The notes beneath the pieces are model-generated. The model had not been told where the DNA came from, searched no databases, and worked only from the letters and a program-made list of their open reading frames with translations. Below, piece after piece: positions 1-9,525 of a stretch of DNA of 64,000 bases (its first letter is position 1; each line of letters starts with the position of its first letter). The DNA comes from Sphingobacteriaceae bacterium (GTDB lineage Bacteria; Bacteroidota; Bacteroidia; B-17B0; Aurantibacillaceae). The DNA lies in assembly GCA_947480015.1 (NCBI GenBank), contig CANKBS010000014.1, forward strand, positions 1 through 64,000. Reading direction: 5' to 3'. Both the position numbers and the translations under genes were made by a program.

Positions 1-147
1 ATTATTCCTGGCGAGTTGCTCCTCAGCAGAGCTCGTTTCCGCTTCATCCAGTTCGGCAAATGTAAATGGTATTCAGGATTAAATAAAATGTGTAAACTTG
101 TAACAGGATTATTAATCAAAAAGTGTCAACTAAATTCAGGACGAGAC

Positions 148-930
148 ACTTCTTCAAAAAAACCGCAGACACTGTCTGCGAAATCTTTGTCTTTATCACA
201 ATCTTCAAAGACACCACGTAGTTCTTTTGTTAATTTATTCCCGCTTTCATGGTCGCATTATACAGTGCTTTCCCGAATAAAAAATTCAAACGAACGTTCA
301 TTTTATGAAATTGAATCGCTTCAGGGGAACTGGAGCGTAAGAGAGCTTCAACGCCAATACGATGGTTAATTATTTGAAAGATTGAGTTTAAGTAAAAATA
401 AAACAAAGGTAAAACAGCTGGCAAAAAGGGGTCAACTGGTTCAAAAGCCCGAAGATATTTTAAAATCAACGTGTCTTTTAGAATTTTTAGGACTTGAATC
501 AAAGGCCAGTTATACCGAAACAGATCTAGAAGGTGCTATTATTAGCAAGATTGAGCATTTTTTAGTAGAAATGGGAAAGGGCTTTTTGTTCCAAGGCAGG
601 CAGATACGATTTACATTTGATGGTGATGATTTTTTTGTGGACCTTGTGCTATATAACCGTCTCTTGCAGTGTTTTGTCCTGATCGATCTGAAAATAGGTA
701 AGATAAAACATCAGGATATTGGTCAGATGCAAATGTATGTGAACTATTACGACCGGTATGTAAAAACAAAAAGCGAGAAACCAACCATTGGCATCATTAT
801 TTGTAAGGATAAAAGTGATGCTGTTGTAGAAATAACGCTACCAAAAGATAACAAAACTATTTTTGCAAAAGAATACAAATTATATTTGCCAAGCAAAACA
901 GAACTCATGAAATTACTAAGTGAAAAATAA
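148..930 (+). pseudogene. DUF1016/YhcG-type PDDEXK nuclease remnant, interrupted
   Basis: One reading frame carries the C-terminal half of a DUF1016 (YhcG-like) protein, a family of PDDEXK nucleases often found near restriction systems or in mobile regions. Recognisable family blocks are PLSWSHYTVLSRI, RSFYEIESLQGNWSVREL, LEFLGLE, GKGFLFQGRQIRFTF, FFVDLVLYNRLL, LIDLKIGK and GQMQMYVNYYDRYV. The D-x(n)-D-L-K core of the nuclease is present. A TAA at 367-369 splits it; the frame is the same on both sides (RQYDG, stop, LFERLSL), where the family normally has a serine or similar residue. Upstream of about 160 no DUF1016 N-terminal domain is recognisable, so the 5' end is also missing. I read it as a dead gene; re-initiation to give only the nuclease domain (from TTG at 382) is possible but unproven. 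Confidence 0.85.
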
Positions 931-985
931 ATTAGCAATCAAACCGAATTAAGAAAATCAGTAAATACCTTTTAAAAAAAACTCT

Positions 986-2233
986 ATGAACTTTAGCAAT
1001 TATCCATTCACAGTTAGCGAACGTTTTATCCGTTACGTACAAATAGACACACAATCGGATGTAAACTCTGCCACTTGCCCGAGTACCGAAAAACAAAAAA
1101 ATCTTTCTCTGTTATTAGTAGAGGAATTAAAACAAATGGGCATTAAAGATGCCGAAATGGATGCCAATGGTTACGTGTATGCCACTATCGAAAGTAATTC
1201 AACTAAAAACGTGCCGGTATTATGTTTTTGCTCACATGTGGACACAGCGCCTGATTGCAGTGGTACTCATGTGAAACCTACACTTCATAAAAATTATCAG
1301 GGACAGGATCTTGTTTTACCTGGAGACAGATCGCAGGTGATTAAAGTTTCGGAGCATCCGGAGCTGACAAAAAAAATTGGTAACGATATTATTACAACGG
1401 ATGGTACAACTTTATTAGGAGCCGATGATAAAGCAGGAGTAGCTGAGATTATGGACGCAGCTCAATTCCTAATGAATCACCCTGAAATAAAACATGGTAA
1501 GATCCGGATTTTGTTTACACCGGATGAAGAAATCGGAAGAGGTGCCGATAAGGCCGATATGAAAAAATTAGGTGCCCACTTTGGCTATACCTTGGATGGG
1601 GGTCCGCTTGGAACCCTCGAAAACGAGACCTTTAGCGCTGATGGTGTACATCTAAAAATAAAAGGTTTCTCTACTCATCCGGGTTATGCCAAAAATAAAA
1701 TGCAGCATGCCATGAAAATTGCCGCTCAGATAATCAATAAAATTCCGGTAGACAAAACTCCCGAAACCACTGAAAAGAAACAACCTTTTATTCATCCCAA
1801 TAGTATCAGCGGGGGCTTGGAAGAAGTTGAAATTAAATTTTTGATCCGTGCCTTTGATACACCAACGCTTTTAGCACTTGAAGAAGAATTGAGAATGATT
1901 GTAGTAGAGGTATTGAGTGCCTACGATAAATCGTCTTATGAGTTTATGGTCATCGAACAATACCGCAACATGCGTGAAATGCTTGACAAAGAACCACGCA
2001 TTATAAATAACGCGTTAGAAGCCATTAAACGAGCTGGCATGAAACCGATATTAGACAGTATTCGCGGTGGAACAGATGGCTCACGTTTTTCATTTATGGG
2101 CATGCCTACTGCCAATATCTTTGCCGGTGAACATGGTATACATAGCAAACAAGAATGGGTGAGTATTCAAGATATGCAAAAAGCAGTGGAAACCATTGTG
2201 CATATTTGTAATATCTGGGAAGAGACGGCTTAA
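986..2233 (+). CDS. pepT: Peptidase T (tripeptide aminopeptidase)
   Basis: Cytoplasmic M20-family zinc metallopeptidase that removes the N-terminal residue of tripeptides. At 415 residues it has the normal family length. Metal ligands are visible: SHVDTAPDCSG (His84, Asp86), the bridging aspartate in LLGADDKAG (Asp147), the catalytic glutamate region TPDEEIGRGAD (Glu181/Glu182), and the terminal histidine in GEHGIHSKQEW. The dimerisation domain lies between, around residues 205-320. It stands alone on the plus strand, 55 bases after the dead nuclease gene. The ATG at 986 is the natural start because family similarity begins within the first ten residues. Confidence 0.96.
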   Translation: MNFSNYPFTVSERFIRYVQIDTQSDVNSATCPSTEKQKNLSLLLVEELKQMGIKDAEMDANGYVYATIESNSTKNVPVLCFCSHVDTAPDCSGTHVKPTLHKNYQGQDLVLPGDRSQVIKVSEHPELTKKIGNDIITTDGTTLLGADDKAGVAEIMDAAQFLMNHPEIKHGKIRILFTPDEEIGRGADKADMKKLGAHFGYTLDGGPLGTLENETFSADGVHLKIKGFSTHPGYAKNKMQHAMKIAAQIINKIPVDKTPETTEKKQPFIHPNSISGGLEEVEIKFLIRAFDTPTLLALEEELRMIVVEVLSAYDKSSYEFMVIEQYRNMREMLDKEPRIINNALEAIKRAGMKPILDSIRGGTDGSRFSFMGMPTANIFAGEHGIHSKQEWVSIQDMQKAVETIVHICNIWEETA

Positions 2234-2324
2234 GAGGAATTTAACTATTAAGACTGAGCCAACTCATTTGCTTTTTTAGGAAATAATTCTACTTTAGTTG
2301 AATAAATCATAATTAAGAAAAGCT

Positions 2325-3026
2325 ATGAAAAAGTTAACACTCTTATTTCTCCTGAGCCTGGGGCTTTCGAGTTTTAAATTTCTTTCTGGTGATTGTGGAA
2401 GCCTTCTTTTTTTTAAAGAAGGAACATCTACCACTATGGCCACTTATAACGACGATGGTAAACTTACCGGCACAGTAAAAACACTTTATACAGCCGTTTC
2501 TAAAACACCATCTGGACTCAGTGTAAAAGCTCAGCAGGAAAGTTTTGATAAAAAAGGCAAGTCCGCCTACAAAGCCGATTACACGATTAGGTGCGAAAAA
2601 GGCATCCTATTATTTGATATGAAAATGATGATGCCTGATCAGCAATCGGATACTTACAAGGATTTTGAAATGACCATGGAAGGTAATGAAAAAGAAATTC
2701 CTTCCGATTTTGTGGTGGGCTCCAGTTTAAAAGACAGCAACATTAAATTTAAATTCAAGACCAAAGAAGGCATGGAAATGGCCATGATGAACATGGCCGT
2801 TAAAATAAGTAACCGTAAGGTTGCGACTAAAGAATCGGTAACAACCTCTGCGGGGACTTTCGACTGTTATAAAATAACAGAGGACATGGAAATTAAAACA
2901 CTATTTACTACAAAGATGAAAACGACCACCTGGTTTAATATGGAAGTGGGTACAGTAAAAAGTGAAACCTATAAGGATAACGGTAAATTTAAGGGCAGAA
3001 CAGAATTAACCGCAATCAATCGCTAG
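2325..3026 (+). CDS. Exported DUF3108-like protein
   Basis: 233 residues with an N-terminal signal peptide (KKLTLLFLLSLGLSSFKFLS), so it is probably periplasmic or outer-membrane associated. The body looks like the DUF3108/TapB-like beta-rich family: a block with SAGTFDCYKITEDM, followed by a W-F-N-x-E-V-G-T-V-K-S-E-T strand near the C-terminus, is typical. Members of that family have no firm function. Methionines are unusually dense around residues 100-155 (KMMMPDQ, EGMEMAMMNMAV). No lipobox is present. It is separated from pepT by 91 bases and is convergent with pabB, which ends 10 bases away. Confidence 0.7.
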   Translation: MKKLTLLFLLSLGLSSFKFLSGDCGSLLFFKEGTSTTMATYNDDGKLTGTVKTLYTAVSKTPSGLSVKAQQESFDKKGKSAYKADYTIRCEKGILLFDMKMMMPDQQSDTYKDFEMTMEGNEKEIPSDFVVGSSLKDSNIKFKFKTKEGMEMAMMNMAVKISNRKVATKESVTTSAGTFDCYKITEDMEIKTLFTTKMKTTTWFNMEVGTVKSETYKDNGKFKGRTELTAINR

Positions 3027-3036
3027 AACCTCCCAT

Positions 3037-4107
3037 TTAATCAGTAATTACCGCCTCCAGAGCGCTTAGCATGGCTTTGGCCTTAAGTAAACACTCGTCG
3101 TATTCTTTTTCAGCTTCACTTAAATACGTGATGGCACCGCCCACTGAAAGGGATAACTTCAGTTTTTTTTGATCGTAAAAAATACTGCGAATAATGACCC
3201 ATAAACTAAAGTCTCCGTTTGCATCAACCAGACCCATTGAACCGGAATAAGCCTTTCTTTCAAAATCTTCAAAGGCATCTATCAAATCCATGGCCCTTAG
3301 TTTAGGAGCACCTGTCATACTGGCCATCGGAAAGGTGGCGGTTACAATATCCTCAAAACTCAGGTTGTCCTTCAGTTCGCAAGATACCGTACTCACCATC
3401 TGATGTACAGTTTCAAAACTTTCGATGTTATAAAGTTTGTTCACCCTTACACTGCCTTTTGTTGCCAAGTGCGAAAGATCATTTCTGGCAACATCCACTG
3501 CCATCACATGTTCGGTTCTTTCCTTTATATCGTGATACAACTCATCTTTTAACGCGTCATCTTCTTCCTTGCTTAAACCTCTGCGAATGGTTCCTTTAAT
3601 TGGTTTTGTTGAAAGTTGCGACCCTGTTTTTTTTAAAAATAATTCCGGACTGGTAGAAATAATAAATTCATCACCCGATTTGAATAAGGCAGAGTAGGGC
3701 GCTTTAGCTAGAGCATGCAGTTTAAGAAATACAGCGATGGGATTGATCTTTATAGCATCAGTAAAAAACTGAATACAATAATTTATTTCATAAATATTTC
3801 CTTGTTGAATGTGTTCTTTTAATTCCTTTATTTTTTTAAGATAAAGTTCTTTGGATGTTCTGCTTCTAAACCTAATTTTATCAGCTGTTGCAAGGCCTTT
3901 TTTAAAGTCGGCAAGATCAAGCGCCTCTTTACTTTTGATTTTATAATACTTTACAAGTGTTTCTTTTTGCTGTGGATTTTGATAAGGGATTAGAACAAAA
4001 CAGTTTTGCTCATAATGGCTGATGGGTTCTAATTCAAAAGCAGTGCCTGTGGAGCCGCTGCTGCCGGTGGGTATAAAAAGAAAATGCGCAATCCGTTCAA
4101 AATCCAT
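3037..4107 (-). CDS. pabB: Aminodeoxychorismate synthase component I
   Basis: Chorismate-utilising enzyme that makes 4-amino-4-deoxychorismate for folate synthesis. The PIKGT motif (in TKPIKGTIRRGL), with the nucleophilic lysine typical of PabB, separates it from anthranilate synthase TrpE, which has PIAGT. Other family blocks are YEINYCIQF, HVMAVDVARNDL and FPMASMTGAPKLRAMDLID. I chose the ATG at 4107 (MDFERIAHFL); a longer frame exists up to 4185 but overlaps the divergent nadD start and has no family similarity. With 356 residues it is the short PabB type without a large N-terminal extension. The glutamine amidotransferase partner pabA and the lyase pabC are not in the window. Confidence 0.93.
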   Translation of the reverse strand: MDFERIAHFLFIPTGSSGSTGTAFELEPISHYEQNCFVLIPYQNPQQKETLVKYYKIKSKEALDLADFKKGLATADKIRFRSRTSKELYLKKIKELKEHIQQGNIYEINYCIQFFTDAIKINPIAVFLKLHALAKAPYSALFKSGDEFIISTSPELFLKKTGSQLSTKPIKGTIRRGLSKEEDDALKDELYHDIKERTEHVMAVDVARNDLSHLATKGSVRVNKLYNIESFETVHQMVSTVSCELKDNLSFEDIVTATFPMASMTGAPKLRAMDLIDAFEDFERKAYSGSMGLVDANGDFSLWVIIRSIFYDQKKLKLSLSVGGAITYLSEAEKEYDECLLKAKAMLSALEAVITD

Positions 4108-4136
4108 ATTAATTGTAAATTTATAAAAATAACCAG

Positions 4137-4144
4137 TAATTTTG
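4137..4144 (+). promoter_or_regulatory. Bacteroidota -7 promoter box for nadD
   Basis: TAATTTTG matches TAnnTTTG, the -7 element of the Bacteroidota primary sigma factor. It ends three bases before the ATG at 4148, which would give an almost leaderless mRNA. No clear -33 element was seen. Confidence 0.4.
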
Positions 4145-4147
4145 AGC

Positions 4148-4723
4148 ATGCACATTGGTCTGTTTTTTGGTTCTTTTAACCCCATTCACATTGGTCACCT
4201 GGCCTTGGCAAATTACATGTTGAGTTTTACCGACATGGATCAAGTTTGGCTTGTCGTGAGTCCGCAAAACCCGCTTAAAAACAAAAGCGGACTATTAAAT
4301 CAAAATCACCGTCTCATGCTCGTAAATGCAGCCATTGACGATCATACTAAAATAAAAAGCAGCAACATTGAGTTTGCACTTTCTCAACCTTCATACACCA
4401 TTCACACATTAGCGCATTTGAAGGAGAAATACCCGCAGCATCGTTTTAGTTTAATAATTGGTCAGGATAATTTACAATCTTTTCACAAATGGAAAAATTA
4501 TGAGGAGATCCTAAGGAGTTTTCATGTTTATGTATATCCCCGTCCAAATTGCGTGGCTTCTGAATTCGACACCCATCCCCACGTGCATCTCACACAGGCG
4601 CCCATGATCGATATTTCTTCCACCTTTATTCGAAATGCCATTAAGGATAAAAAAGACGTTCGTTATTTTCTGCCGCAAAAAGTGTGGGAAGAAATTGACC
4701 TGATGAATTTTTATAAGAAATAA
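4148..4723 (+). CDS. nadD: Nicotinate-nucleotide adenylyltransferase
   Basis: Adenylates nicotinate mononucleotide to deamido-NAD in NAD synthesis. The nucleotidyltransferase signature is at the very N-terminus: GLFFGSFNPIHIGHLALAN, including the HxGH motif. The second signature, ISSTFIRNAI, lies near residue 160. SLIIGQDNLQSFHKWKNYE is the usual central block. The frame could start at TTG 4142, but the ATG at 4148 puts the family N-terminus in register and is preferred. It is divergent from pabB across a 40-base gap. The downstream quinolinate phosphoribosyltransferase of the same pathway (nadC) lies near 53 kb in this window. Confidence 0.96.
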   Translation: MHIGLFFGSFNPIHIGHLALANYMLSFTDMDQVWLVVSPQNPLKNKSGLLNQNHRLMLVNAAIDDHTKIKSSNIEFALSQPSYTIHTLAHLKEKYPQHRFSLIIGQDNLQSFHKWKNYEEILRSFHVYVYPRPNCVASEFDTHPHVHLTQAPMIDISSTFIRNAIKDKKDVRYFLPQKVWEEIDLMNFYKK

Positions 4724-4733
4724 AACCGGCGAA

Positions 4734-5882
4734 TTAAAAACCTGCTGTAAAATCCACCAGAAGTTTAAAAACATCCACATACTTCGTTAATGGAAGTGTT
4801 TTCGCGATGTCAAATACATCATGATATGCTTTGATGCCACCCATGGTATAAATAAAAAAACAGGGAACCCCGGCTTCACTAAACCAGTAATGATCGCTAT
4901 TGGCAGCCTTACCCCTTTTTTTAATTTCTTTTAATAGGTTTTGTGTTGCATTTATGCCATGTAAGCGTTTGAATTCCTTTTCATACAAGGCACCATTCAC
5001 AACCATAATCCCATCTGAACCGGTACCAAGTAAATCGAGGTTAATGAGGAATTTTATTTTCTTCAGATCGAGTGCTTTGCTTTCTACAAAAAACTGAGAG
5101 CCTAATAAACCGGCTTCCTCTCCGGCAAATAAAAGGAAAACTGTTTTATACTTGGGAGGGTGTGTCACATAGTAGTTCATTAAATTCAAAACAAAACTTA
5201 CGCCTGAGGCATTGTCGTTTGCCCCGGGAAAAAAAGTGCGTTTGCCCATGGCGCCTAAGTGGTCATAATGCGCAGAAAATACAATGCAAGAGTCAGACGA
5301 ACCCGTTCCCGCAATAAAAGCACCAATGTTTTTAGATTTGAAATGCGGTATAAATTTATTTTGAACGTTAACCACAAGGTCTTTTGGCATTTCTTTAAAT
5401 CGTGCACGGTCAAGTTCAAAGCCACAAAAATTAGATTCCTTGCGGCCTACACTATAGGTAAGTTTATCCTTGAAGCTAAGAGAAATGTTTTTCGAGCCCT
5501 CAACTTGAATAAAGTGTGTACTGTCGATGCTTTGAAGTTTAAAGGTTCCTGTCATCGAACAACTGGATGGGTCTACTATAAAATCAAGGCCAGGAACCAA
5601 TTTTTTCCCATTCACACTTAACTCACAGGCTTTTGGAAACGTATTCACCGGATGAAAAAAAGACTGCGTGAAAGACTTGCCAAATAAGGGCTGCAGCTTA
5701 TTTTGTTTTAATTCATGACAAATATAAGCCTCGGCAGTTTGCAAACCTTTCTTTACATAACCCCGGCCTAGGCATGATTCTGAAGTTAAATACTTAATCA
5801 CCTGCCTGGCATACAGAGTGTCTTGTGCACATGCTTGATTAACAAAAAGAAATACGAAAAGATAAATAAAAGCCTGACGCAT
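4734..5882 (-). CDS. M28-family zinc peptidase, exported
   Basis: 382 residues with a signal peptide (residues 1-19, ending NQACAQ). The peptidase M28 domain fills roughly residues 185-370: FSAHYDHLG (first His and general base Asp), GANDNASGV (bridging Asp), FAGEEAGLLGS (catalytic and metal Glu), NLDLLG, and a final histidine in GIKAYHDVFD. This is the arrangement of periplasmic or secreted aminopeptidases. Its start codon overlaps the stop of the upstream hypothetical gene by one base (TAATG), so the two are translationally coupled. The precise substrate cannot be told from sequence. Confidence 0.9.
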   Translation of the reverse strand: MRQAFIYLFVFLFVNQACAQDTLYARQVIKYLTSESCLGRGYVKKGLQTAEAYICHELKQNKLQPLFGKSFTQSFFHPVNTFPKACELSVNGKKLVPGLDFIVDPSSCSMTGTFKLQSIDSTHFIQVEGSKNISLSFKDKLTYSVGRKESNFCGFELDRARFKEMPKDLVVNVQNKFIPHFKSKNIGAFIAGTGSSDSCIVFSAHYDHLGAMGKRTFFPGANDNASGVSFVLNLMNYYVTHPPKYKTVFLLFAGEEAGLLGSQFFVESKALDLKKIKFLINLDLLGTGSDGIMVVNGALYEKEFKRLHGINATQNLLKEIKKRGKAANSDHYWFSEAGVPCFFIYTMGGIKAYHDVFDIAKTLPLTKYVDVFKLLVDFTAGF

Positions 5883-6472
5883 TAGTCAAATCGTTTTTTT
5901 ACAAGGGAATAAAAATAACGCACCGCTTCGTCAGATTCTTTCCAGTCATACAAACTTTTTAAACTGTTTAAATAATTATCCGAATCTTGCCAGCTTAGAA
6001 GGTTATTGAGTTGTTCGATGGCGACACTAAATTCAGCGTTATTATGAGCAAATAATTCATTCGCAAAACGGAATTTGTCGTTAAGTCCAATGATTAAGGC
6101 TGCTTTCACTTGAGCCGGTGCTGCTTTTGAATGTTCTTGTAAAGATTCTGTTATTTCTTCAATAGGTTCAGGATGATGTTCTTTTGCTGGAGGAGAATTG
6201 ACTACAGATTCGGTTTTCACTACTTCTTTGATTTCTTCCACATGCTCTTTGGCACTGAGTTTGGCATGGATTGTAAAACTAGGTGAAATTTCTTTGTTTA
6301 ATTTGTTGAATTTATAAACGGCCAGATTTTCAAGTAAGGCGTTTAACTGTTTTTGCAGATTTTCGCAATCATTCACCGACGGTTGAATGCTTTCATCCAC
6401 AAATAGTTCAAGTGTAGGCGCTATTTCTTGGATTTGAATCTGAATTTTATGCAATACTTTATCAAGTGCCAT
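5882..6472 (-). CDS. Conserved Bacteroidota hypothetical protein
   Basis: 196 residues, no signal peptide and no membrane segment. Residues 1-60 are helical and polar (KVLHKIQIQIQEI). Residues 75-120 form an acidic, proline-containing linker. The C-terminal block beginning ALIIGLNDKFRFANELF resembles a helical domain found in many uncharacterised Bacteroidota proteins (LNDKF-x-F-x-N-E-L-F, then a W-x-D-x-x-x-Y region and a C-terminal helix). No function is known to me. It lies upstream of, and is coupled by one base to, the M28 peptidase gene. Confidence 0.75.
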   Translation of the reverse strand: MALDKVLHKIQIQIQEIAPTLELFVDESIQPSVNDCENLQKQLNALLENLAVYKFNKLNKEISPSFTIHAKLSAKEHVEEIKEVVKTESVVNSPPAKEHHPEPIEEITESLQEHSKAAPAQVKAALIIGLNDKFRFANELFAHNNAEFSVAIEQLNNLLSWQDSDNYLNSLKSLYDWKESDEAVRYFYSLVKKRFD

Positions 6473-6616
6473 GGCTTTGCCAATAAATTATAAACAAAGA
6501 CTAAAATAATTTGATTTTATTACATCTTAAACTACATTTAAGTTTTGTTTTACACGCCTTTTAAACAATGTTGATTCAGCTTTATGCCTAAGCCGATTAA
6601 GCCAAATTCTTAGCCA

Positions 6617-9064
6617 ATGTATACTCTACAACAAATAGCCGAGATCACCAATACAACTTTTGTAGGAAGATCCAATAATAAGATTCATCATTTTTTAAAC
6701 GATAGCCGCAGTCTACAGTCGCCCGAAGACAGCATCTTCATTGCGCTCAAAACATCCCGTAATAACGGACATGCTTACATCCCTGGCATGGTTGAAGCGG
6801 GGGTTCGCTCTTTTTTAATTCAATCGAACGAATTTAATCCTATCGCTTACAAAGATTATGATGTGTCTTTCATTGTCTCTGACGATCCGTTACATACTAT
6901 TCAACAACTGGCCGCATATCATCGCCAACAATTCTCAATTCCGGTCATTGGCATTACCGGTTCAAATGGTAAAACTGTAGTTAAAGAATGGCTCTATCAG
7001 CTATTAAAGAACAATTTCATTATTTGTCGAAGTCCGAAAAGCTATAACTCTCAAATTGGCGTTCCGTTAAGTGTATTAAATCTAAATGCCAATCATAGTC
7101 TGGCAATTTTCGAAGCGGGCATTTCTCAAGCCGGTGAAATGGAAAAACTAGCCTCCATTATCCGCCCCACTATTGGTGTATTAACCTCAGTGGGTACAGC
7201 ACATGACGAAGGTTTTCAGGGTAAGGAGCAAAAGTTGGCTGAAAAATTAAAATTGCTGGAAGGTTGTGAAACGCAGATTATAAATGGACTCAACAAAGAG
7301 GAAAATAAAAACCTAGTGAGCGACCGCGCTCTTTTTATTTCTGACCATGAATCAGCAGACTTAAACATGAGTTTTGAGTCAGGTATTCTTAAACTCGTTT
7401 CTCCTTCAACAACGTATGCATTTAGCATACCATTCAGTGATGCCGCATCGGTTCAAAACAGTGCAAGCTGTGTGGCCGTGTTACTAAAGCTTGGTTTAAG
7501 CGAAAACGACATTGCTGAAAAACTGATGGGTCTGCAAGCTGTGGCTCTGCGCTTAGAAATAAAGAATGGCATCAATAATACCCTGGTTATAAATGATTAT
7601 TATAATTCCGATCTCGATTCGTTGAAGATTGCGTTAAACTATCTGCAACAACAAAACCGTCGCGCTAAAAAAATTATGATTGTGAGCGACATCGAACAAT
7701 CGGGTATTTCTGCTAACATGCTCTACCGCGAAGTGGCTGATCTGGTGGCCTCACATAAAATTGATCTACTTATTGGTATTGGTAAAGATATTGGAACTCA
7801 CAAACCTTTTTTTAAAGCCAATTCCATTTTCTTTAGTAATACAGCTGCTTTTCTCGAACAATTTAACCGCATCAATTACCATTTTTCGGAAGCCACCATT
7901 TTATTAAAAGGTGCCCGGAGTTTTGGTTTTGAAAATGTATCCAGACTCTTGCAGTTAAAAAGTCATGATACTGTTTTTGAAATCAACTTAAATAAAATCA
8001 CCGAAAATATTAATTACTACCGTTCAGTAATTGGCAACAAAGTACAGGTGATGTGTATGGTAAAGGCCATGGGTTATGGCAGCGGTAGTGTAGAAATAGC
8101 TAAAACCTTACAACACATTGGTGTTAATTATTTAGCGGTGGCTTATGCCGATGAAGGTGTCGAACTTCGCCAGTCACAGGTGTCATTACCTATCATGGTA
8201 ATGAATCCGGAGGAAGACGCGTTTGAGGACATTATCAATTACCAACTTGAACCCGAGATTTATAGTTTTAAAGTGTTACAGTCTTTTGTAAACCGCTTGG
8301 ATGCTTTGGGAATTTCTGAACCTTACCCCATTCATTTAAAAATCGACACGGGCATGCATCGCCTGGGATTTGAAGAGTTTGAAATCGAGAAATTAGTTTC
8401 AAAATTAAAGGCTTTGCCGCAATTGCGGGTTAAATCTATTTTTTCACACTTGGTGGGCACCGACAATACCGATTTAGATGGCTTCACACAAACACAAATG
8501 AACGTTTTTGAAAAGGCAGCACAATACCTTGAAAAGGGCATAAATTACCCAACCATTAAACATCTTTGTAATTCGGCCGGTATTACACGTTTTAAAGCTG
8601 CGCATTATAACATGGTTCGCCTGGGTATTGGCATGTATGGCATTGGTGTTACGGATGCTGAACAAAACAATCTCGAAAATGTAGGCACGTTAAAAACACG
8701 TATTTCACAAATTAAAACGGTGCAAGCTGGCGAAACAATTGGATATAACCGTAATGGTAAGGTGGAGAAGCAAGTTCGCATTGCTACCATCCCCATTGGA
8801 TATGCCGATGGTTTTGGTCGACTATTAGGAAATGGGAAACATGGTGTTTACATCAAAAACACCTTTTGTAAAACCTTGGGTAATATTTGTATGGATATGT
8901 GTATGGTAGATGTAACGAATGTGGGTTGTGAGGAAGGTGATGACGTGATAGTGTTTGAAAACACGGTGCAAATTAATGCTTTGGCAGAAGCTATTAATTC
9001 TATTGCTTACGAAGTGCTCACCAATGTGTCGGGTAGGGTGAAACGCGTTTATGTGCAGGAGTAA
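6617..9064 (+). CDS. Bifunctional MurF / alanine racemase fusion
   Basis: 815-residue fusion typical of Bacteroidota. The N-terminal part (about 1-445) is a Mur ligase of the MurF type, which adds D-Ala-D-Ala to UDP-MurNAc-tripeptide; the ATP loop GITGSNGKT is at residues 112-120 and FEAGISQAGEME follows. The C-terminal part (about 450-815) is alanine racemase: VFEINLNKI start, PLP lysine Lys483 in CMVKAMGYGSG, HLKIDTGMHRLGF, and the catalytic tyrosine block GETIGYNRNG with IPIGYADGF. Fusing the racemase to the ligase places D-Ala production beside its use. Family MurF enzymes have a conserved DDYN-like block; here it reads NDYYNSDLDS. Monocistronic and convergent with the RidA gene. Confidence 0.97.
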   Translation: MYTLQQIAEITNTTFVGRSNNKIHHFLNDSRSLQSPEDSIFIALKTSRNNGHAYIPGMVEAGVRSFLIQSNEFNPIAYKDYDVSFIVSDDPLHTIQQLAAYHRQQFSIPVIGITGSNGKTVVKEWLYQLLKNNFIICRSPKSYNSQIGVPLSVLNLNANHSLAIFEAGISQAGEMEKLASIIRPTIGVLTSVGTAHDEGFQGKEQKLAEKLKLLEGCETQIINGLNKEENKNLVSDRALFISDHESADLNMSFESGILKLVSPSTTYAFSIPFSDAASVQNSASCVAVLLKLGLSENDIAEKLMGLQAVALRLEIKNGINNTLVINDYYNSDLDSLKIALNYLQQQNRRAKKIMIVSDIEQSGISANMLYREVADLVASHKIDLLIGIGKDIGTHKPFFKANSIFFSNTAAFLEQFNRINYHFSEATILLKGARSFGFENVSRLLQLKSHDTVFEINLNKITENINYYRSVIGNKVQVMCMVKAMGYGSGSVEIAKTLQHIGVNYLAVAYADEGVELRQSQVSLPIMVMNPEEDAFEDIINYQLEPEIYSFKVLQSFVNRLDALGISEPYPIHLKIDTGMHRLGFEEFEIEKLVSKLKALPQLRVKSIFSHLVGTDNTDLDGFTQTQMNVFEKAAQYLEKGINYPTIKHLCNSAGITRFKAAHYNMVRLGIGMYGIGVTDAEQNNLENVGTLKTRISQIKTVQAGETIGYNRNGKVEKQVRIATIPIGYADGFGRLLGNGKHGVYIKNTFCKTLGNICMDMCMVDVTNVGCEEGDDVIVFENTVQINALAEAINSIAYEVLTNVSGRVKRVYVQE

Positions 9065-9078
9065 AAAAATTAAACCAC

Positions 9079-9519
9079 CTATTCTTCTACAATCACCGAA
9101 ATTTCTATACGCGCTCCTTTCGGTAAGGCTTTTACCTCAATGGTTTCACGGGCAGGTGGGGCTTCAGTAAAATAAGTTTTATACACCTCGTTCACTTGTT
9201 TAAAATAGCGCAGGTCAGTTAAAAAAATACTAGCCTTACTAATCTGATTCATTTTCATGTCCGCTGCTTCAATAATGGCTTTAATATTATTCAAAACTTG
9301 GCGACTTTCGTTTTCGATCGAACTGGTATCCAATACGCCGTCTTTATTCAAAGCTATTTGTCCGGAAACAAACAAATGTTGTCTGGTTTTTATAGCCTGA
9401 CTATACTGACCAATGGGGTCAGGTGCCAGTTTGGTAAAAATGACGTCTCTTTTAGAGTGTGTCGGAAAAAGCATTAACACCAAAATGATGGCAGCTGCAA
9501 TAACTAAGGACTTCCACAT
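9079..9519 (-). CDS. RidA-family protein with N-terminal membrane anchor
   Basis: 146 residues: a hydrophobic segment at residues 4-18 (SLVIAAAIILVLMLF) followed by a complete RidA/YjgF domain. The domain shows APDPIGQYSQAIK, LFVSGQIALNKDG, KASIFLTDL and PPARETIEVKALPKGARIEI; Arg124 is in the position of the catalytic arginine used by RidA enzymes to hydrolyse enamines and imines. Cytosolic RidA is about 126-130 residues, so the extra N-terminus is a signal peptide or anchor that would place it in the periplasm. It starts six bases after the class V aminotransferase-like gene and is clearly in the same operon. Inference: it removes reactive intermediates from that enzyme. Confidence 0.88.
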   Translation of the reverse strand: MWKSLVIAAAIILVLMLFPTHSKRDVIFTKLAPDPIGQYSQAIKTRQHLFVSGQIALNKDGVLDTSSIENESRQVLNNIKAIIEAADMKMNQISKASIFLTDLRYFKQVNEVYKTYFTEAPPARETIEVKALPKGARIEISVIVEE

Positions 9520-9525
9520 ACTGTT

